From Patiria pectinifera (Eukaryota; Echinodermata; Asteroidea; Valvatida; Asterinidae): DNA of 64,000 bases. Both the position numbers and the translations under genes were made by a program. Location: contig CM057129.1 of the NCBI GenBank assembly GCA_029964075.1, forward strand, positions 15,367,430 to 15,431,429, written 5' to 3'. Positions 1-12,436 of this stretch are shown one piece after another (position 1 is the first letter of the stretch; each line of letters starts with the position of its first letter). The notes beneath the pieces are model-generated. The model was not told the origin of the DNA and searched no databases. It was given only the letters and a program-made list of their open reading frames with translations.

Positions 1-807
1 TGTCCTCAATTCATCGATGCTGTACAATGTAGCATGTGGGTTTCCTCGATTTATATCATAAATACGCACAAGTGTGTATTTGCCTGCAATCGGAGACCCC
101 CTATTGTCCCTCTTTTGTTTGTACTTTGGGGACCTTCGGGAATAGGTCTCATTCAAATGACGTCATTTCCTACAGACCATCCACGTGCATCGGCATTTTG
201 AGCGTCAACTTGCATAACGCGCATCAGCTGCGTCGTATTTCGAACACATATCGAGCAACAAGCGTGCGTGTTTGGAACATTTTCAACACTGCGCAATGCG
301 TGCTTGATTGCGTAAAATACGCAGTTGCAGTTCTACAGAGATGGCCGTCATTGAACGAGCCCTATTGGGGACCCTATTGTCCTCTATTGTTCAGGTTCCC
401 CTATTGAATGCAGAAACAAACTCACACACACCAGAAGTGTCTGTTGACACTTACCAACAGGAATTCCTTGGCTTAGCATCAGTTGACTCATACAGTAAAA
501 ACCACACTATTGTGGAAATTCCCATGCAGCCTCTTGATGCCAGTTGGTACATGTATATTCCTTGGTATATATGACAAATCTATTTACACCACTTATTCAG
601 ATTCGTGAAAGGAGACAATCCACTGACATTATAAGATGGAATTTTATAAATCAATAAATAATATAAATCATATTTTTTGTTTCTTTCAACACGTTTTTTT
701 CAACACTGTGTGTTCAGTTCAGTGAAAAAAAAAAAGTTGGAAAAACTCCACGACCTCCGACTCCCGCGAAAGAAACTAGAAAAGAAGAAAGAAGAAGAAA
801 GAAGAAG

Positions 808-895
808 AAAAGTCGTGGGTTCGAGTCCCGTGGAGAGGTTTTTTTCAACTTTCACTCGGGAGGTAACACACTGAGTATACTGTGTTTAAAAACGT
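808..895 (+). mobile_element. tRNA-derived SINE fragment (family B)
   Basis: A B-box-like GGGTTCGAGTCCCGTG is followed by TTCAACTTTCACTCGGGAGG and a TAACACACTGAGTATACTGT-type tail. The same order occurs on the minus strand at 53500-53665. The A-box half is missing here and a GAA-rich stretch sits upstream. Confidence 0.6.
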
Positions 896-1464
896 TGGTG
901 AAGGGCAAAACCAAATTTGAATCCACTGACATGGCACTGAAGATTCCTTTTGCTGAAAAAAGAATGTCATGCCACAAGCTTTGCTGTAACTGGTATGGAA
1001 TAATTTGAATAAATTTACATTTGACAACCATGACTTCTCTAACCTCATTCAAATCTGAAGTACGTAAAATGTTCAGTCAGTAATATTCCTGCATATATGT
1101 CAGCAATTCCGTCAGATTTATTATAAGATCCACATGTAAATCTGATCTACAAAGTTGACGAACTCCTTTGGCGAGCGCGTGGCGCGTACTGCGCGACATG
1201 GTGTAGTGCGCGACATGGTGTAGTGTGAATTTAGGAGGCTATGAAATACAGACTCATTGGTAGTATTGCGCATGCCTTGAAGTGAAGATTGTAAGAACAT
1301 TAAACCAATAAAAGGGTAAAAGGGACCAGATTTCTCATGAGTCCAAATTTCACGTAGCACCGGAAAAGTGTTTAAAACCAGCCAGCTGGTGTTTTTTATC
1401 AACCGTTTAAAACCACCCACGTGACGGGCTCTCGACCAATAGGAATGGGTAAACTGTCCTAGGT

Positions 1465-1640
1465 ATTATACAAATACAGCATGGTTTGAGGGGAAGTAGT
1501 GGGAATTACTGGTCCCGAGGTGTAGGTCAGCTTGACTACCTCCCGACGCGAAGCGGAGGGAGGTAGTCAAGCTGACCTACACCGAGGGACCAGTAATTCC
1601 AACTATTTTCCAGAAATAAACCATGCTGTATTTCTTTTAC
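1465..1640. mobile_element. Foldback (MITE-like) element
   Basis: Two arms (about 1472-1544 and 1558-1633) are inverted repeats around a roughly 12-nt loop. The inner 26 bp, from GGTGTAGGTCAGCTTGAC inwards, are perfect. Outer parts share AATTACTGGTCCC and AAATACAGCATGGTTT with their complements. There is no coding capacity. The clean inner arms suggest recent activity or gene conversion. Confidence 0.85.
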
Positions 1641-1948
1641 TACACCTCATAAATATTTAGCAGCCTCACTGTCATTTTAGTAGCCTCACTGCCTTGTCGA
1701 TAACGGCCTTCGTAGATTTTGCATCTTTATTCAGCTTGGCAGAAAGCTCTCTTGCTGTCTTTGTACACAGAGAACTCGTTTCATAAACTTTTAATACAAG
1801 TCCTGGAAAACTCAGCTGTGTACATGTGGCCTCAGCATCTGAGTTCGGAGGCAGTGACTCAGGGTTTATTCAGGAAATTCACTTCTGGTTCCAAATAAGA
1901 ACAATAATGCAAGAAAAGTTCTCTCCAGAGGGTTTTGCAAAAGTGTAA

Positions 1949-2050
1949 GACTGCGTCTGAATTACGTGGCAGCAACGCACGTGCGTGCGTAGGCAAGTGG
2001 CTGCAGCCATTTCCCATAGGGGCGTGTGCGTAGTTTGCAAGTCATATTAT
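1949..2050. repeat. Possible diverged relative of the 21.6-kb palindrome repeat
   Basis: It starts TCTGAATTAC and contains GTGGCTGCAGCCA followed by a CCATAG-like stretch, in the same order as the 106-bp units at 21591-21907. The rest differs, so kinship is only suggestive. Confidence 0.3.
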
Positions 2051-2648
2051 TTGGCAGCGGCTTAACGTTAAATTGGAAAGTGTAGACTTCTTTGTTGACA
2101 GTGTGTGATGAGATGCTGATTCGGTTCTTGATCGCTGCTTGGTTTTTGTGTTTTTTCTTTCTCATGACGTGCATGATATGCCTTGGCATGTTCTGTTTTG
2201 AAGACTGTGGCGGACTTTATTTTATAATTCGTACTGTTTTTGTACTTTTGGATAGGAAATAAAGGCAAGCACAACCAGCTTATAATTGAGGGACTTGGAG
2301 AGGGACAAAAACTGATACAGAATCGTACATTAGGTTCAGAATTCCAACAAATCAAGCAGACAAAACAAATCCAAAAGCTGACAAAAATGGAGGTATGGCG
2401 CCTTTCCAAAACTCATCCATACACACGTCATCTGTTTCTATGAGTGCGAGATGTGCATGAGCTTGGCTGCCTTGCTATAATGTCTTCCATTTCTGGTTGC
2501 CCAGATTAGCTTTTATGTGTTCAGTTTCAAATATATATAAAGAGAAGATATATTGATAGATTCATACCTCTATTGTACTCTTTTAGCAAATTCAATTTTG
2601 ATTTCTCCAACAATTTTCAATAACATTTTCGGTGGCTTTTGTGAAGGG

Positions 2649-2962
2649 CTGTGCATCGGAACCGGGTACTTGAGTACCCGAAGGCAGATGTCACGAACTG
2701 GTTCCAGATTGTGGAGTACCCGCAACCATTACTTAGTAACTTCTCAGACAATAAAAAAGAAAGGTTTTGAATGTTACTTGTGGAGAATTTCAAAATGAAA
2801 ACCAGGCTAAATAGGAAAACAAAACAGATTCAAGTTTATGGTAGTATTATCGAGTGGACCTTTATGGACAATCTGTACAGCAACTTCCGAGATTTAAATT
2901 TTGGGGTTGGTTTCTTTTACAGGTACCTGATTTCTGTACTACCCGTAAATGCACACCCCTGC
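2649..2962 (+). repeat. Dispersed repeat, GGGTAC family, copy 1
   Basis: It begins GCTGTGCATCGGAACCGGGT and ends CTACCCGTAAATGCACACC. The same landmarks in the same order recur at 15050-15435, including a CTTCTCAGACAATAAAAAAG-like block. No ORF is conserved. The type of element is unknown. Confidence 0.75.
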
Positions 2963-3580
2963 TTTTGTGCCTCTAACATATTAAAATGATCTTCCTGATT
3001 TTTTGTCAGGAAGCAAATAGTTTGATAATAGGTCTGTAATCTAATAGCTCCATAAACTAAAAGATGTTGGCACAGAAAATAGAACTACAAAAGATCTATT
3101 ATTCCAGGGTGTAAACTCGAACGTAGCACATTGAGAGCAACTTTAACCATCTTGTGTAATTTTCAGACAATATGCCGACAGAAAATTCTCTGTAACTTTA
3201 TACACAATCTGGCCAGCAATTGCAGCCCAAAAAGGAAACTAAGTTGGCCCTTCCCGCCCCTGCCTAGTTCCTTTATTTATTTTCAGTGACGCTATAGATT
3301 TTACTTCAAATAATCCCATTGACTGTATGAGTCATGCCGCGCTTCGGCATCGGAATCACCTCTGTGCCAAGCACTGGTGCAAACAGTTTATTTTTGTGTT
3401 TCCTTCCATTTTTTTTCTTGGAGGTCCGTTCGACTTTGATGTAGAGGAGAAAACAAAACAGCAAATGGAAATTTGTAGCATCCTCTTTGGGCTTATCGGT
3501 GTTTGTATTAAAAAAAACTCCTCCTTGTGATTTTCTGAGAGGCACTCATTACATGTACATCCACTGATTACCATCAGGGC

Positions 3581-4054
3581 AAATTTCAAGGCTCTGCTAA
3601 CCTAATCTAGTCTGAGTATCACCCGTTGTTCAACAGAGCCTCTGTCTCCAGTCCAACGTCTGATGTAACTAATAAGCATGCGTGACGTCATTTCATTCCG
3701 AAATCTGGACTAAGATTTTGATTGGTCAATTTCAATGCAAATTTCAAGGCTCTGCTTACCCTAATCTAGTCTGAGTATCACCCGTTGTCCAACGGAGCCT
3801 CTGTCTCCAGTCCAACGTCTGATGTAACTAATAAGCATGCGTGACGTCATTTCATTCCGAAATCTGGACTAAGATTTTGATTGGTCAATTTCAATGCAAA
3901 TTTCAAGGCTCTGCTTACCCTAATCTAGTCTAAGTATCACCCGTTGTCCAACGGAGCCTCTGTCTCCAGTCCAACATCTGATATATCTAATAAGCATGCG
4001 TGACGTCATTTCATTCCAAAATTTGGACTAAGATTTTGATTGGTCAATTTCGAT
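3581..4054 (+). repeat. Three-copy tandem repeat, unit about 159 bp
   Basis: Units start at 3581, 3739 and 3898 with AAATTTCAAGGCTCTGCT and each contains GCATGCGTGACGTCATTTC. Copies 1 and 2 are nearly identical; copy 3 has more changes. A related diverged single copy lies at about 16251-16440. Confidence 0.9.
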
Positions 4055-6644
4055 GCCACGTTTTTGTACAAAAGGCCGTAATGTCCCTTTAAATGTAAAG
4101 TTCTAGTAAACCCTTAAATGACTTGTGTCTGGAACATTATGCACCATTTTCAATTCAAAGTAACCTGATCTACCCAAATTCCCACTCGCGTCCCCTCCCT
4201 GATCCAGGAACTTCGTCCACCCAGAACCCCACCTACTAGATTTGTGTCCTCATGAATAACTCAGGAAGCATTGTTTTCCAGGTCACAGGGAGCTCATTGT
4301 TAATTGTTGTACAGCTAGTAGCGAGCCCTCCCCGAGGCACAGGCAGTAGCAGACAAATTGACCCCCTTCCTGCACCCCTTACGCCCACTCACCTCCACCA
4401 CTCCCCCCCCCCCCAACTCTCTGTCATACCTGTAGAATACAAAATCCAGGGTCTGGTCATAGAAGGGTGTGTATACATTTGGCCATATCCGATACAGGCA
4501 CTGTTGTCTAAGACTATAAGTCTATCTTCTGTAGTTCTATCCTCTGCAGAAATAAGCTGCAAAATAAGTTATTTGCATCCTGTTAGTCCAATCTCCGATT
4601 TGAATGTCGCAAATAGGCTCGATCGATTGCTAATGGTTCAAAACACAAATGTACCAACATTCGTGGGGGTAGGATAATTTAAAATGGGGGTTAGTGGTCA
4701 TGAAAGTTTGAAAATGTTTGTGCACAAGTCTATGGGAATGTCTACCTAAGGTACCGTTTTCTGTGGTAATATTAATAATACCCTATATAATGATCCAATG
4801 ACCCCTCCCCCCCTCCCCCCCAAAAAGCAGGGGGTCATGCATACGTGTATGATCTCCCATCCCCCATGATTTACGCCCAAATTAAGCCAACTTAAAAACT
4901 TTCTGGTTTTTTTTTGGGGGGGGGGTTAGAGTTGGCCTGGAGACCAGGGTCTGAGTAGGATTACCTTTGACCTTGAACATGGCTGAAAGGAAACTATGTT
5001 CTTCCATTAAATCTTGCAATGCTTGTATATATACACACTTACAAAATCAGCAGCAGTTATCTTCACTGTGCATTATCGCAATGAAGAGGAACAGGGTGTG
5101 GTCATGTAGTTAAGTGTCGGCATTAGGGAGGGGAAAGGGGGGCATGCCCCTTCCCACTCATTTCCTCTGGAAGTTCACACCCCTAACTCCCCAAACCGCC
5201 CCACCCGTTCCACCCTACCTCTTCCACCCTCCCCATGTATAGATGGTAACATTCATAAGGATTAAACATTTGTAGAGTCCAAAGTCGTCAAACGTGTTCA
5301 ATACAAACTTAAATACAACTGATATAGCTCTTTGATGCTGTCTTGGGCAAATTGTCATCCCACATTTTCCTTTGTGTAATACTTCACCGTTCTCAAATGT
5401 TAGTTGGGATTGTGGTAATTGAGGTCATGGCTACAAGTTGGACAATATTTTGGATATGTTAACCAGCATTACATGCTCCATCTTACTGTAAAATGTTGTA
5501 ATGAAATCGTAGTTCTTGCTTTCTAGAAAATTAGTTTCCATTCCAGTTAGGCACATAGGAAGTCAAGAAATACAATTCCAAATTGAAATGTTATGACTTC
5601 AAAAGTTCTGTGAAAAGCCAAGTTCCCATGCATATTCCACTCTTTTGCTTTTTTGTAAGGATCCCACTTGCAAAAGACGTATGTGGTTTATTATTAGAAA
5701 CTGTATCATGTTTCATAGTCCTATACCTGGATGAGTAATATTTTCCGTACCTTTGCTGGCAACTGTCAAGTTGACGCCATGGCTAATCCCTTGGGCTCTT
5801 GGGAACAGGTGGGACCACGCACGTGAGTATTCAAAAGTCTATTATCTCTCTTTCCCCCCCCCCCTCCATCCGCCCGCCCTCAAGCTTCCCTACCTAACTG
5901 TTGGGGATTGTCACTTTCATGCTTTCAGAGGGACAGTGCTTCCCCTCAGTCTAAATACGCCAATCAGTCCCCTGTCTTTCCCCCCCCCCCTCTCAACCCT
6001 CCCCCATTCCCCCAGCCCCCTTCCCAACCCCCACCACCCCCTCTCATAATAGAAATGACACCATTCGACAAATATCTCTGTTGGTTACAGTAAATCAAAA
6101 TCGCACCAAAATACACTGCATGTCAATCCCTGCTCAAAGGTTAATCCGCAACAGGAAAAACCCCATCAATTGGCAGTGTCTCTCCTCCCAAAATTAATTA
6201 AAATGACAACCGCTGTTTGCTTTGATAAAGGTAAAATTCTCGATCCTTATTAGTCAAAAAAGGAAGTTAGCTGATGTCATTACTCCAGCCTAACACAATC
6301 AAGCCATTCTATTCGCTCTGATGGAAACAGTGATAAGGTTTTTGTAATCAGATATTAGTCCTTAATTATAAAGGGAGTGTTATCGCAACGATAACGTGAA
6401 GTTGCAAGCTCAGTGTTTACCCTGCGTCTCAAGTTGAACTTTTTGACCGATCTTTAGCTTGTTGTGCGACGGATTGCTGCGCAGTTTGGGGCCACAGCCC
6501 AAGTACCATAAAGAGTTTTACAAAAGCAGAAGTCTAGATTGGTTGCAATCGTTTAAGCAGTGTTCTTTCTTAGTACAGAATACTTCTGCTTAACAGTTAC
6601 AGATTAACAACCTAAAAATCATTTGAAGTGCATATTTCACAATC

Positions 6645-6817
6645 GCAAGGTAAGTTTGCGGAAATACCGTGTGAAATTAATCGCTTTTGTGAGTTTGTGT
6701 TGGTTCTGAGAAGAACCGGTTTGGCCTCAACGTTTCGGACAGCATACTCTGTCCATCGTCAGGAGACTGGAAATTGAAGGATTAATTTCACATGGTGTTT
6801 CCGCAAACTTACCTTGC
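6645..6817. mobile_element. Small TIR element with hammerhead-like core
   Basis: Terminal inverted repeats at 6645-6682 and 6780-6817 match at 36 of 38 positions (start GCAAGGTAAGTTTGCGG). The 97-bp interior holds two hairpins (GGTTCT/AGAACC and GGACAG/CTGTCC). On the minus strand the second hairpin is framed by CTGACGA and GAAAC, the order of conserved hammerhead ribozyme core elements. It has no coding capacity. Confidence 0.75.
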
Positions 6818-7058
6818 TGTTATCCTCACTATGCAAACTTGCCAAGTTCTTATATTTTACAACTGGTTTTCAGCTCATTTTGTTTCCCTTTAGGATACAA
6901 ATTTGCTTGGAAATATTTGCTTAGCAGATTTGGCTCTAAAGACCCCCCCCCCAAATAAATTGATCATACAAAATGCTGATGTGTGCATGTGCATAGTGTG
7001 CGTGCATGTATTGCTCAATATGCTAACTAGCCCTCCAATTGGGAGACCACCAGCATAG

Positions 7059-7130
7059 GGCTGGATAGCTCAGTTGGTAGAGCACCAGGACAGTAATCAG
7101 GAGGTGGCAGGTTCAAATCCCACGCCAGTC
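7059..7130 (+). repeat. tRNA-like sequence (SINE head or tRNA pseudogene)
   Basis: This 72-nt segment has an A-box (TAGCTCAGTTGGTAGAGCA), a B-box (GGTTCAAATCC) and a pairable acceptor stem (GGCTGG with CCAGTC). The anticodon stem has a mismatch, position 33 is C rather than T, and the T stem pairs badly. It is therefore not a credible functional tRNA; a Pol III-derived retroelement head or pseudogene fits better. Confidence 0.6.
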
Positions 7131-9335
7131 AATTTCTGTATCCAGCCTTTATTCAATTTCCCTTCATGGTCAAATATATTGATGAGTCAACAGTTTTTAA
7201 TTAATCTCTCAGATCATAAAAGTCAGGTGTTATGTAGCTGCCTAATTGGACCGATGACGATGGATCCTCAGAAATCCAAAATAAAACGGACGGTGGCGAA
7301 GGTCACAGGACTGCCCAGCCAAAGCTGGTCCAATTATGACCGGCAGGTTGAACAATCACAAAAGGAGCAAGTGTTTGATGACCAGCCCTGATTGTTTGCC
7401 ATTTGGATGGAAGCGTGGCTGCTCGTGTCATTCCGTGTCCCACATCTACAACAACAGTCCTCTGTGTGCTTGGGTATTTTCAGTCTTTTGTGGTAGATGC
7501 AGTGGGTGGATGCACAAATAGAATCAGACCGATGCCAACTGTTTGAGGGTTTTCTGCAGCGGCAATAATATAGGGGCGGATGACAACACGCGATGTCTGC
7601 TGCGTTACTGCTCTCTGGCTCCCTGTATTAATAGATGTGACAAAAGTGTACAGGTTTTTCTATATTGGGGAATCGGGAGGGGTACATGTGTAATACAGAT
7701 GATCAGCAGGATGCTTGTAATCACACAGTAAAAGGTGACTACAATTTTAGTTTAGTGTTTGGAGAATGGAGCTAGGCAGCAGATTGTTTCCCAGTGGCTT
7801 TTTCCAGAAAAGGTAACAAACTTGTGCATTTATTTCAATGAACCTTTCAATGCTAAGTGTATCTACATTCAATTTGGCCCTTTAATAGTTCTGCGTATGT
7901 AAAGCGAGCGTGGTAAAGTTTGAGAGTTGCAGTGTATTGTATCAATGAATCGAATGTTTGGCTGCTGGCATGACCCGTGCAGGTTCGCTCCTGTAATATT
8001 TTCCTTTGTAGTTGAGAATTCATTTTTTTTGCAGCTTTGGTAGTGGTGGTATTTACTCATAGTGATCTGTTTACTTTTTAAAATCCTCTTGTGAACTTTG
8101 TTACTGACATTCGTATTTCTCTGACATATCTGACTTGTCTGAAGTTAATATTTGCCATACACTTTGTCGCAGATTGGGTTGCTCATTCTATGTATAAAGT
8201 TCTAGACCAGCTGCACCTACAAATGTGGATACACACACGTACCTGCACTATCCAATAAATTGTACTGTTTATGGTATAACTGTTGATGGAAATCTTTCTG
8301 AGGTATGTGTGTACAGGCATTATACATGTAAGCCCAGTTGTCAACATCTTCTGGCACTTTTCTTTCAATAGGAAAATGTAATATACTTCTTTCTTTTTGG
8401 TCCAATTTCATCCAAATATCTCAGAAGTACAAGCTCACAGTCCAGTCCGGAGCTTGGACCTTTCATTTTTGTAATCTCGAGCGCATGGGTTACAAAATGT
8501 TCTATTAATAAGCGATAGTTGAGGGTATGCAAATCATTATTGGGTCAGCGTAGGTGATTTTGGGCCAGCGTAGGTGATTTTGGGCCCTTTTGCTGGCCTG
8601 CATCCATTATGACCCATTCATTTAAGTCTTTCAGTTATCCCAAGTGAATGGGTAGGGTACATGCACCTTCCTTTAACCCTCCTGCTATCTGAACAGTCAC
8701 AGACAGTCAAACAAATCAATCCTCTTCCCCTGCCATGCCTTTTACACTGGCTAGTCACCAACAGTCAGATCATAGTTCAAGCAAGCACTGTGACTAGTCT
8801 AATTCAGTCAACAGACAAAAAGGGGCACATCTGGCTTATCAATCACCTACAGTCAAAGCATAGTTGTATCAAGTTACATAAACAGTCGCAGCCAATCCAT
8901 CCTGCTTTATGTAGGCTGGGTGCTCCTAACTGTTGAAAACAGTCACTTGATTGATTTTGACTGAAAGGACAACTTGGCTCAGAATATATTTTGCATAGAG
9001 GGTTAATATTCTCTTCCCTTCTTCACATAAGCACATTTTATCCCTACTGGTTAAGGTGCCCACCCACATCAAGACGCAGTTGGGGAAGTCACCTTTTCTT
9101 TTGTGGATTTGCATTCTGTCTTTTTGTTTACCTATAAGCTTAACCTGGTTGTGTGAGTAAGCAGATTTAGGTTGTGGCTTTCCATCAAGGACTTGACATG
9201 GTTCACAGCCACTGTTGAACAGGTTTGCCACAGGGATTACCCGTACCTTGCCTACATGTACCTATTTGGCAGTGTCAGGCCACATGACAACCCCCTCCCA
9301 ACAGACTCCCAAAATCATAGTGCTGTGGCCATGTC

Positions 9336-9422
9336 TTAAACCTGCACCCGTTCATGAACATGTAACCAATAAGCAAACTGGTCGGCCGACCACTGTTGGC
9401 AATGTATACAAAAATACCTTAA
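9336..9422. repeat. Short dispersed repeat flanked by TTAA
   Basis: The segment starting CCTGCACCCGTTCATGAAC and ending near ACAAAAATACC is shared with 43941-44090, including CTGGTCGGCCGACCA. It is bordered by TTAA at 9336-9339 and 9419-9422, which could be a target duplication or chance. Confidence 0.5.
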
Positions 9423-9734
9423 CAAATAGGTGCAAGTGGTCTTTTTTTTTTTGTATAGACATTACGCATACAGCCATAGGGTGGACTTCGCACAATTTTC
9501 AATCAGTAACAATTAATTCCCCAAAAGAACTACACATGTCTATGCAAGGTCTATTCTTGTCCACAGTTTGCTTGCACAAATTAAAGTAAGAAAACACCTT
9601 TTTAACACTTCAGGAGAAGCATGATATGTAGCAATTAGGATTGGTCAGCAGGAGATGACTTCTTCTCCTTCTAAAGAAATCGGTAGTCTTCTCAAATCGG
9701 TGGAGTTGGTAAAAGTGCATCCAAAGTGGGTCTC

Positions 9735-10527
9735 ATATGTGAGGCGTTCTGGCAAAATGAGACGGAACTGGGCACAGGCCTTAATGGAGAAAAATGCAAA
9801 AACCGAATTTTTTTTCTTCGATTTTCAGATTGATTCACATTTGTAATCTTTGACATATGTCTACTACATATATTTCAAAGAAATAGGACAAAAAAATGTG
9901 AAGTAAAAGTGTTTTTTAGGAATGTTGTTGTAGTCTGTACAGCCCCCCCCCTATGGGGCTGAGCAGAACGTTTCATGGTTCATGGCAACCCTATCTCTGT
10001 TCTGTATTCTGTATGGTGTCCTATCCTATCCACCATACCATCACGCTTTCAGGCTAGCCGGTCGGTCACGTTTATCGATAATGCCAGAGCTAGTCAAGTT
10101 TCTCTCTGGAACTGACCTGAAGCCCCACGAAAGAAGGTCGTCCCAACACCCTGAAAACATCCATCGAACTAGAAACTGGTCTGAGTGGTCCATCTCTTTC
10201 CAACACTATGCTCGACAGGGACAGTTGGGCCCAGCTCATCAAGTCATCATGAAAATGAATGAATGAAGAAGAAGAAGAGAAGGGGAAACAATTGACATCT
10301 TTCATTTTCACAAATACAAAGCTGGAAACTTTAAAGGCATTTTTCTCAGTATTGTACTTTTTCGACATGTCGATAAACGTGAAATTTAAACAACCATAAC
10401 CTGTTAACAGACTGTCGGATTGAAGTGCAACAAACAGTAATGTAAGGAGAATGTTAGTCTCTTTCCAAATACTGGCAAAACCCTCATTTTTGACCTCTGT
10501 CTCATTTTGGCAGAACGCCTCACATAT
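9735..10527. mobile_element. TIR element interrupted by a LINE 3' end
   Basis: Inverted repeats at 9735-9763 and 10499-10527 (starting ATATGTGAGGCGTTCTG) match at 28 of 29 positions. Between them, about 9925-10275 looks foreign: it ends with a LINE-like C-terminal reading frame and a GAA-rich tail. The simplest view is a non-autonomous TIR element later hit by a retrotransposon. Confidence 0.65.
10124..10252 (+). pseudogene. LINE reverse transcriptase C-terminal relic
   Basis: A 42-codon open frame ends with TGA and reads PTKEGRPNTLKTSIELETGL, then SGPSLSNTMLDRDSWAQLIK. The order GRP, TGLS, DR-x-x-W near a stop is typical of the tail of LINE ORF2 proteins. A GAATGAATGAAGAAGAAG tail follows directly. 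Upstream frames are broken, so this is a 5'-truncated relic. Confidence 0.55.
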
Positions 10528-12436
10528 TTGGTGTCAGGCCCAATGATGTACCCCGCATGTGAATGGATGGGGAATAACTCACTTTCTATTCAGGAATACT
10601 AGAAATCCACTTGTAGCTTAGAGAAAGAGAGAGAAATGTCATCTACAGAGCTTTCCGAGCATCTTGTAGGTTTTTACAGATTTTCTGCGAGGGAATAAGG
10701 CTTTACTCAATGGAAGTCTTCCGCACTTCAGGATATGGCAAGCCTGTTTTTAAGACCCATAAAGCAGGCACGCCCACTGTTACGGAACTTGTTAAACTGT
10801 GCATCCTTTGTTCCGCATATCCTGAACAACATGAGGCAGTTATTAGCACCAGATTTAAAAAATAGACTCAATGCCAGATCCATATTTCTTCCCTGAGTTC
10901 CAAAGGAATACCAAAAAGTTTGAAAAGTTGTTCCCAAAGACAACTGATGTCTGTTGAGCCAGGAAGAGGTCCAGCTCTTCCTGTGTTATTGTAGAATCAC
11001 CAGGTTTCTTGAAATCATGTTTTGCAGGTTGGGGGCACAGGAGGGGAGATGAAACATTGCATAGGTTATTTGTCCAGGTAGATGTACAGTTTGCCCCAGC
11101 TAGAAAATTTGGAATCAATTTAGGAGTTTCCTGAGGAAATCTGCCTGTGACTTGTGCCCACGTCTCCTTCCGAGCTGAGCCTTTGACTTTCTCTCTTTAA
11201 TACAATTTATTTTGTAATTGTTTTAAAAGAACAGCAGAATATATGTATTTTTGAAGTTAAATTTTTGGATCAGTTACCATCAGTATTTCATCTCTTTATT
11301 TCATCAGTTTTAAGTTGTTTTAGACTTGTTTTGAGCGGCTTTAAATTATAACTACATGGAAGTACTAGCCATGAGGAATATCTCGACAGCACGTTTTGAA
11401 CCTTGACCATTTCTTATTCAACTTTACAAGCTTTGAGATGATGATAAATCAGTCAGCTTATTTTTGGATCGTTACAAACTTTGTGGTTGGCCCTTGTAAT
11501 CTTGACCAATAACTTACAGTGCAGTGACCAAGAACCCAGACTCCGTGTACACTTGCCACCCTTTAATTCGAATATTTATAGACAAGTGAATCATAGGTTT
11601 TAGTCACTTCTTGCGATGCCTAAAATAGCACCCGAAATTGGCACAAAATGTACCTCACCGTTGTGCGAAACCCCTTTCGCAATTTGTAAGTTGGTGAGCT
11701 TCCAACTTTTGGCCAATGCCAGGCACAGTTGGCCAGTGAACACTGTCATGCCTGCAGTTATGCTGGCTATATTTAGGAACTTACATCAGCTGCCAAACAA
11801 AGTTACAAAGAGAAAAATTGTTTTTTGTTTAGTCAAGTCATCATTGATTAAGTTCGAGCAAGTTGTGTGGAATATTTTGAAAATTGTTCTGGAAGTTTGG
11901 CTGTCAATGTGGCATCGCCTTTGACTATCATTTCTGGGCAAGTCAAAGAAAAGGTCCCCTTTTTGTCCCATACGTAACACCAGGTTTTCTTTAATTACGT
12001 AATCAACGCAAAGACCAGTAACATAACAATTATTGTGGGTATTCTCCTTGCAGATGACCAACAGTAGAATAGAAATAGCACATAAATGTTTTAGAGGGTT
12101 AAACTTTCGTTAGGTATGGGACGTAGCGGGCGCGAATTCTTTGACTTGCCCTACTAGGTAGTTTTAACTTCTTGGTCTTTGTTTCTTGCTTCATATTCCG
12201 TTGGTTTAAAACATCCCACCAAATGCCATATAAGCTCTTTTCTTTTATCAAGAAGGAATATTTCCCCTTTTCTTTTCTGCTGGATTTTTGTTTTGCAGTC
12301 CCTTATTGTGTTACAAGTCTGCACAAACTTTGCAGGAATATAGCTGTTTAAAAAGATGATTTGCAACGTACCTGATCGTTTTGTATCCATAAAAAGCCAC
12401 ACACTAGGTTTGCAGGAGAGTTGCATATAATCAGGC

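Noticed and set aside
4252..4677. 141-residue ORF with Pro-rich stretch
   Set aside because: The proline run comes from a poly-C tract, there is no acceptor/donor pair in phase, and no family resemblance.
7059..7130. Functional tRNA gene
   Set aside because: Mismatched anticodon stem, C at position 33 and poor T-stem pairing argue for a pseudogene or SINE head.
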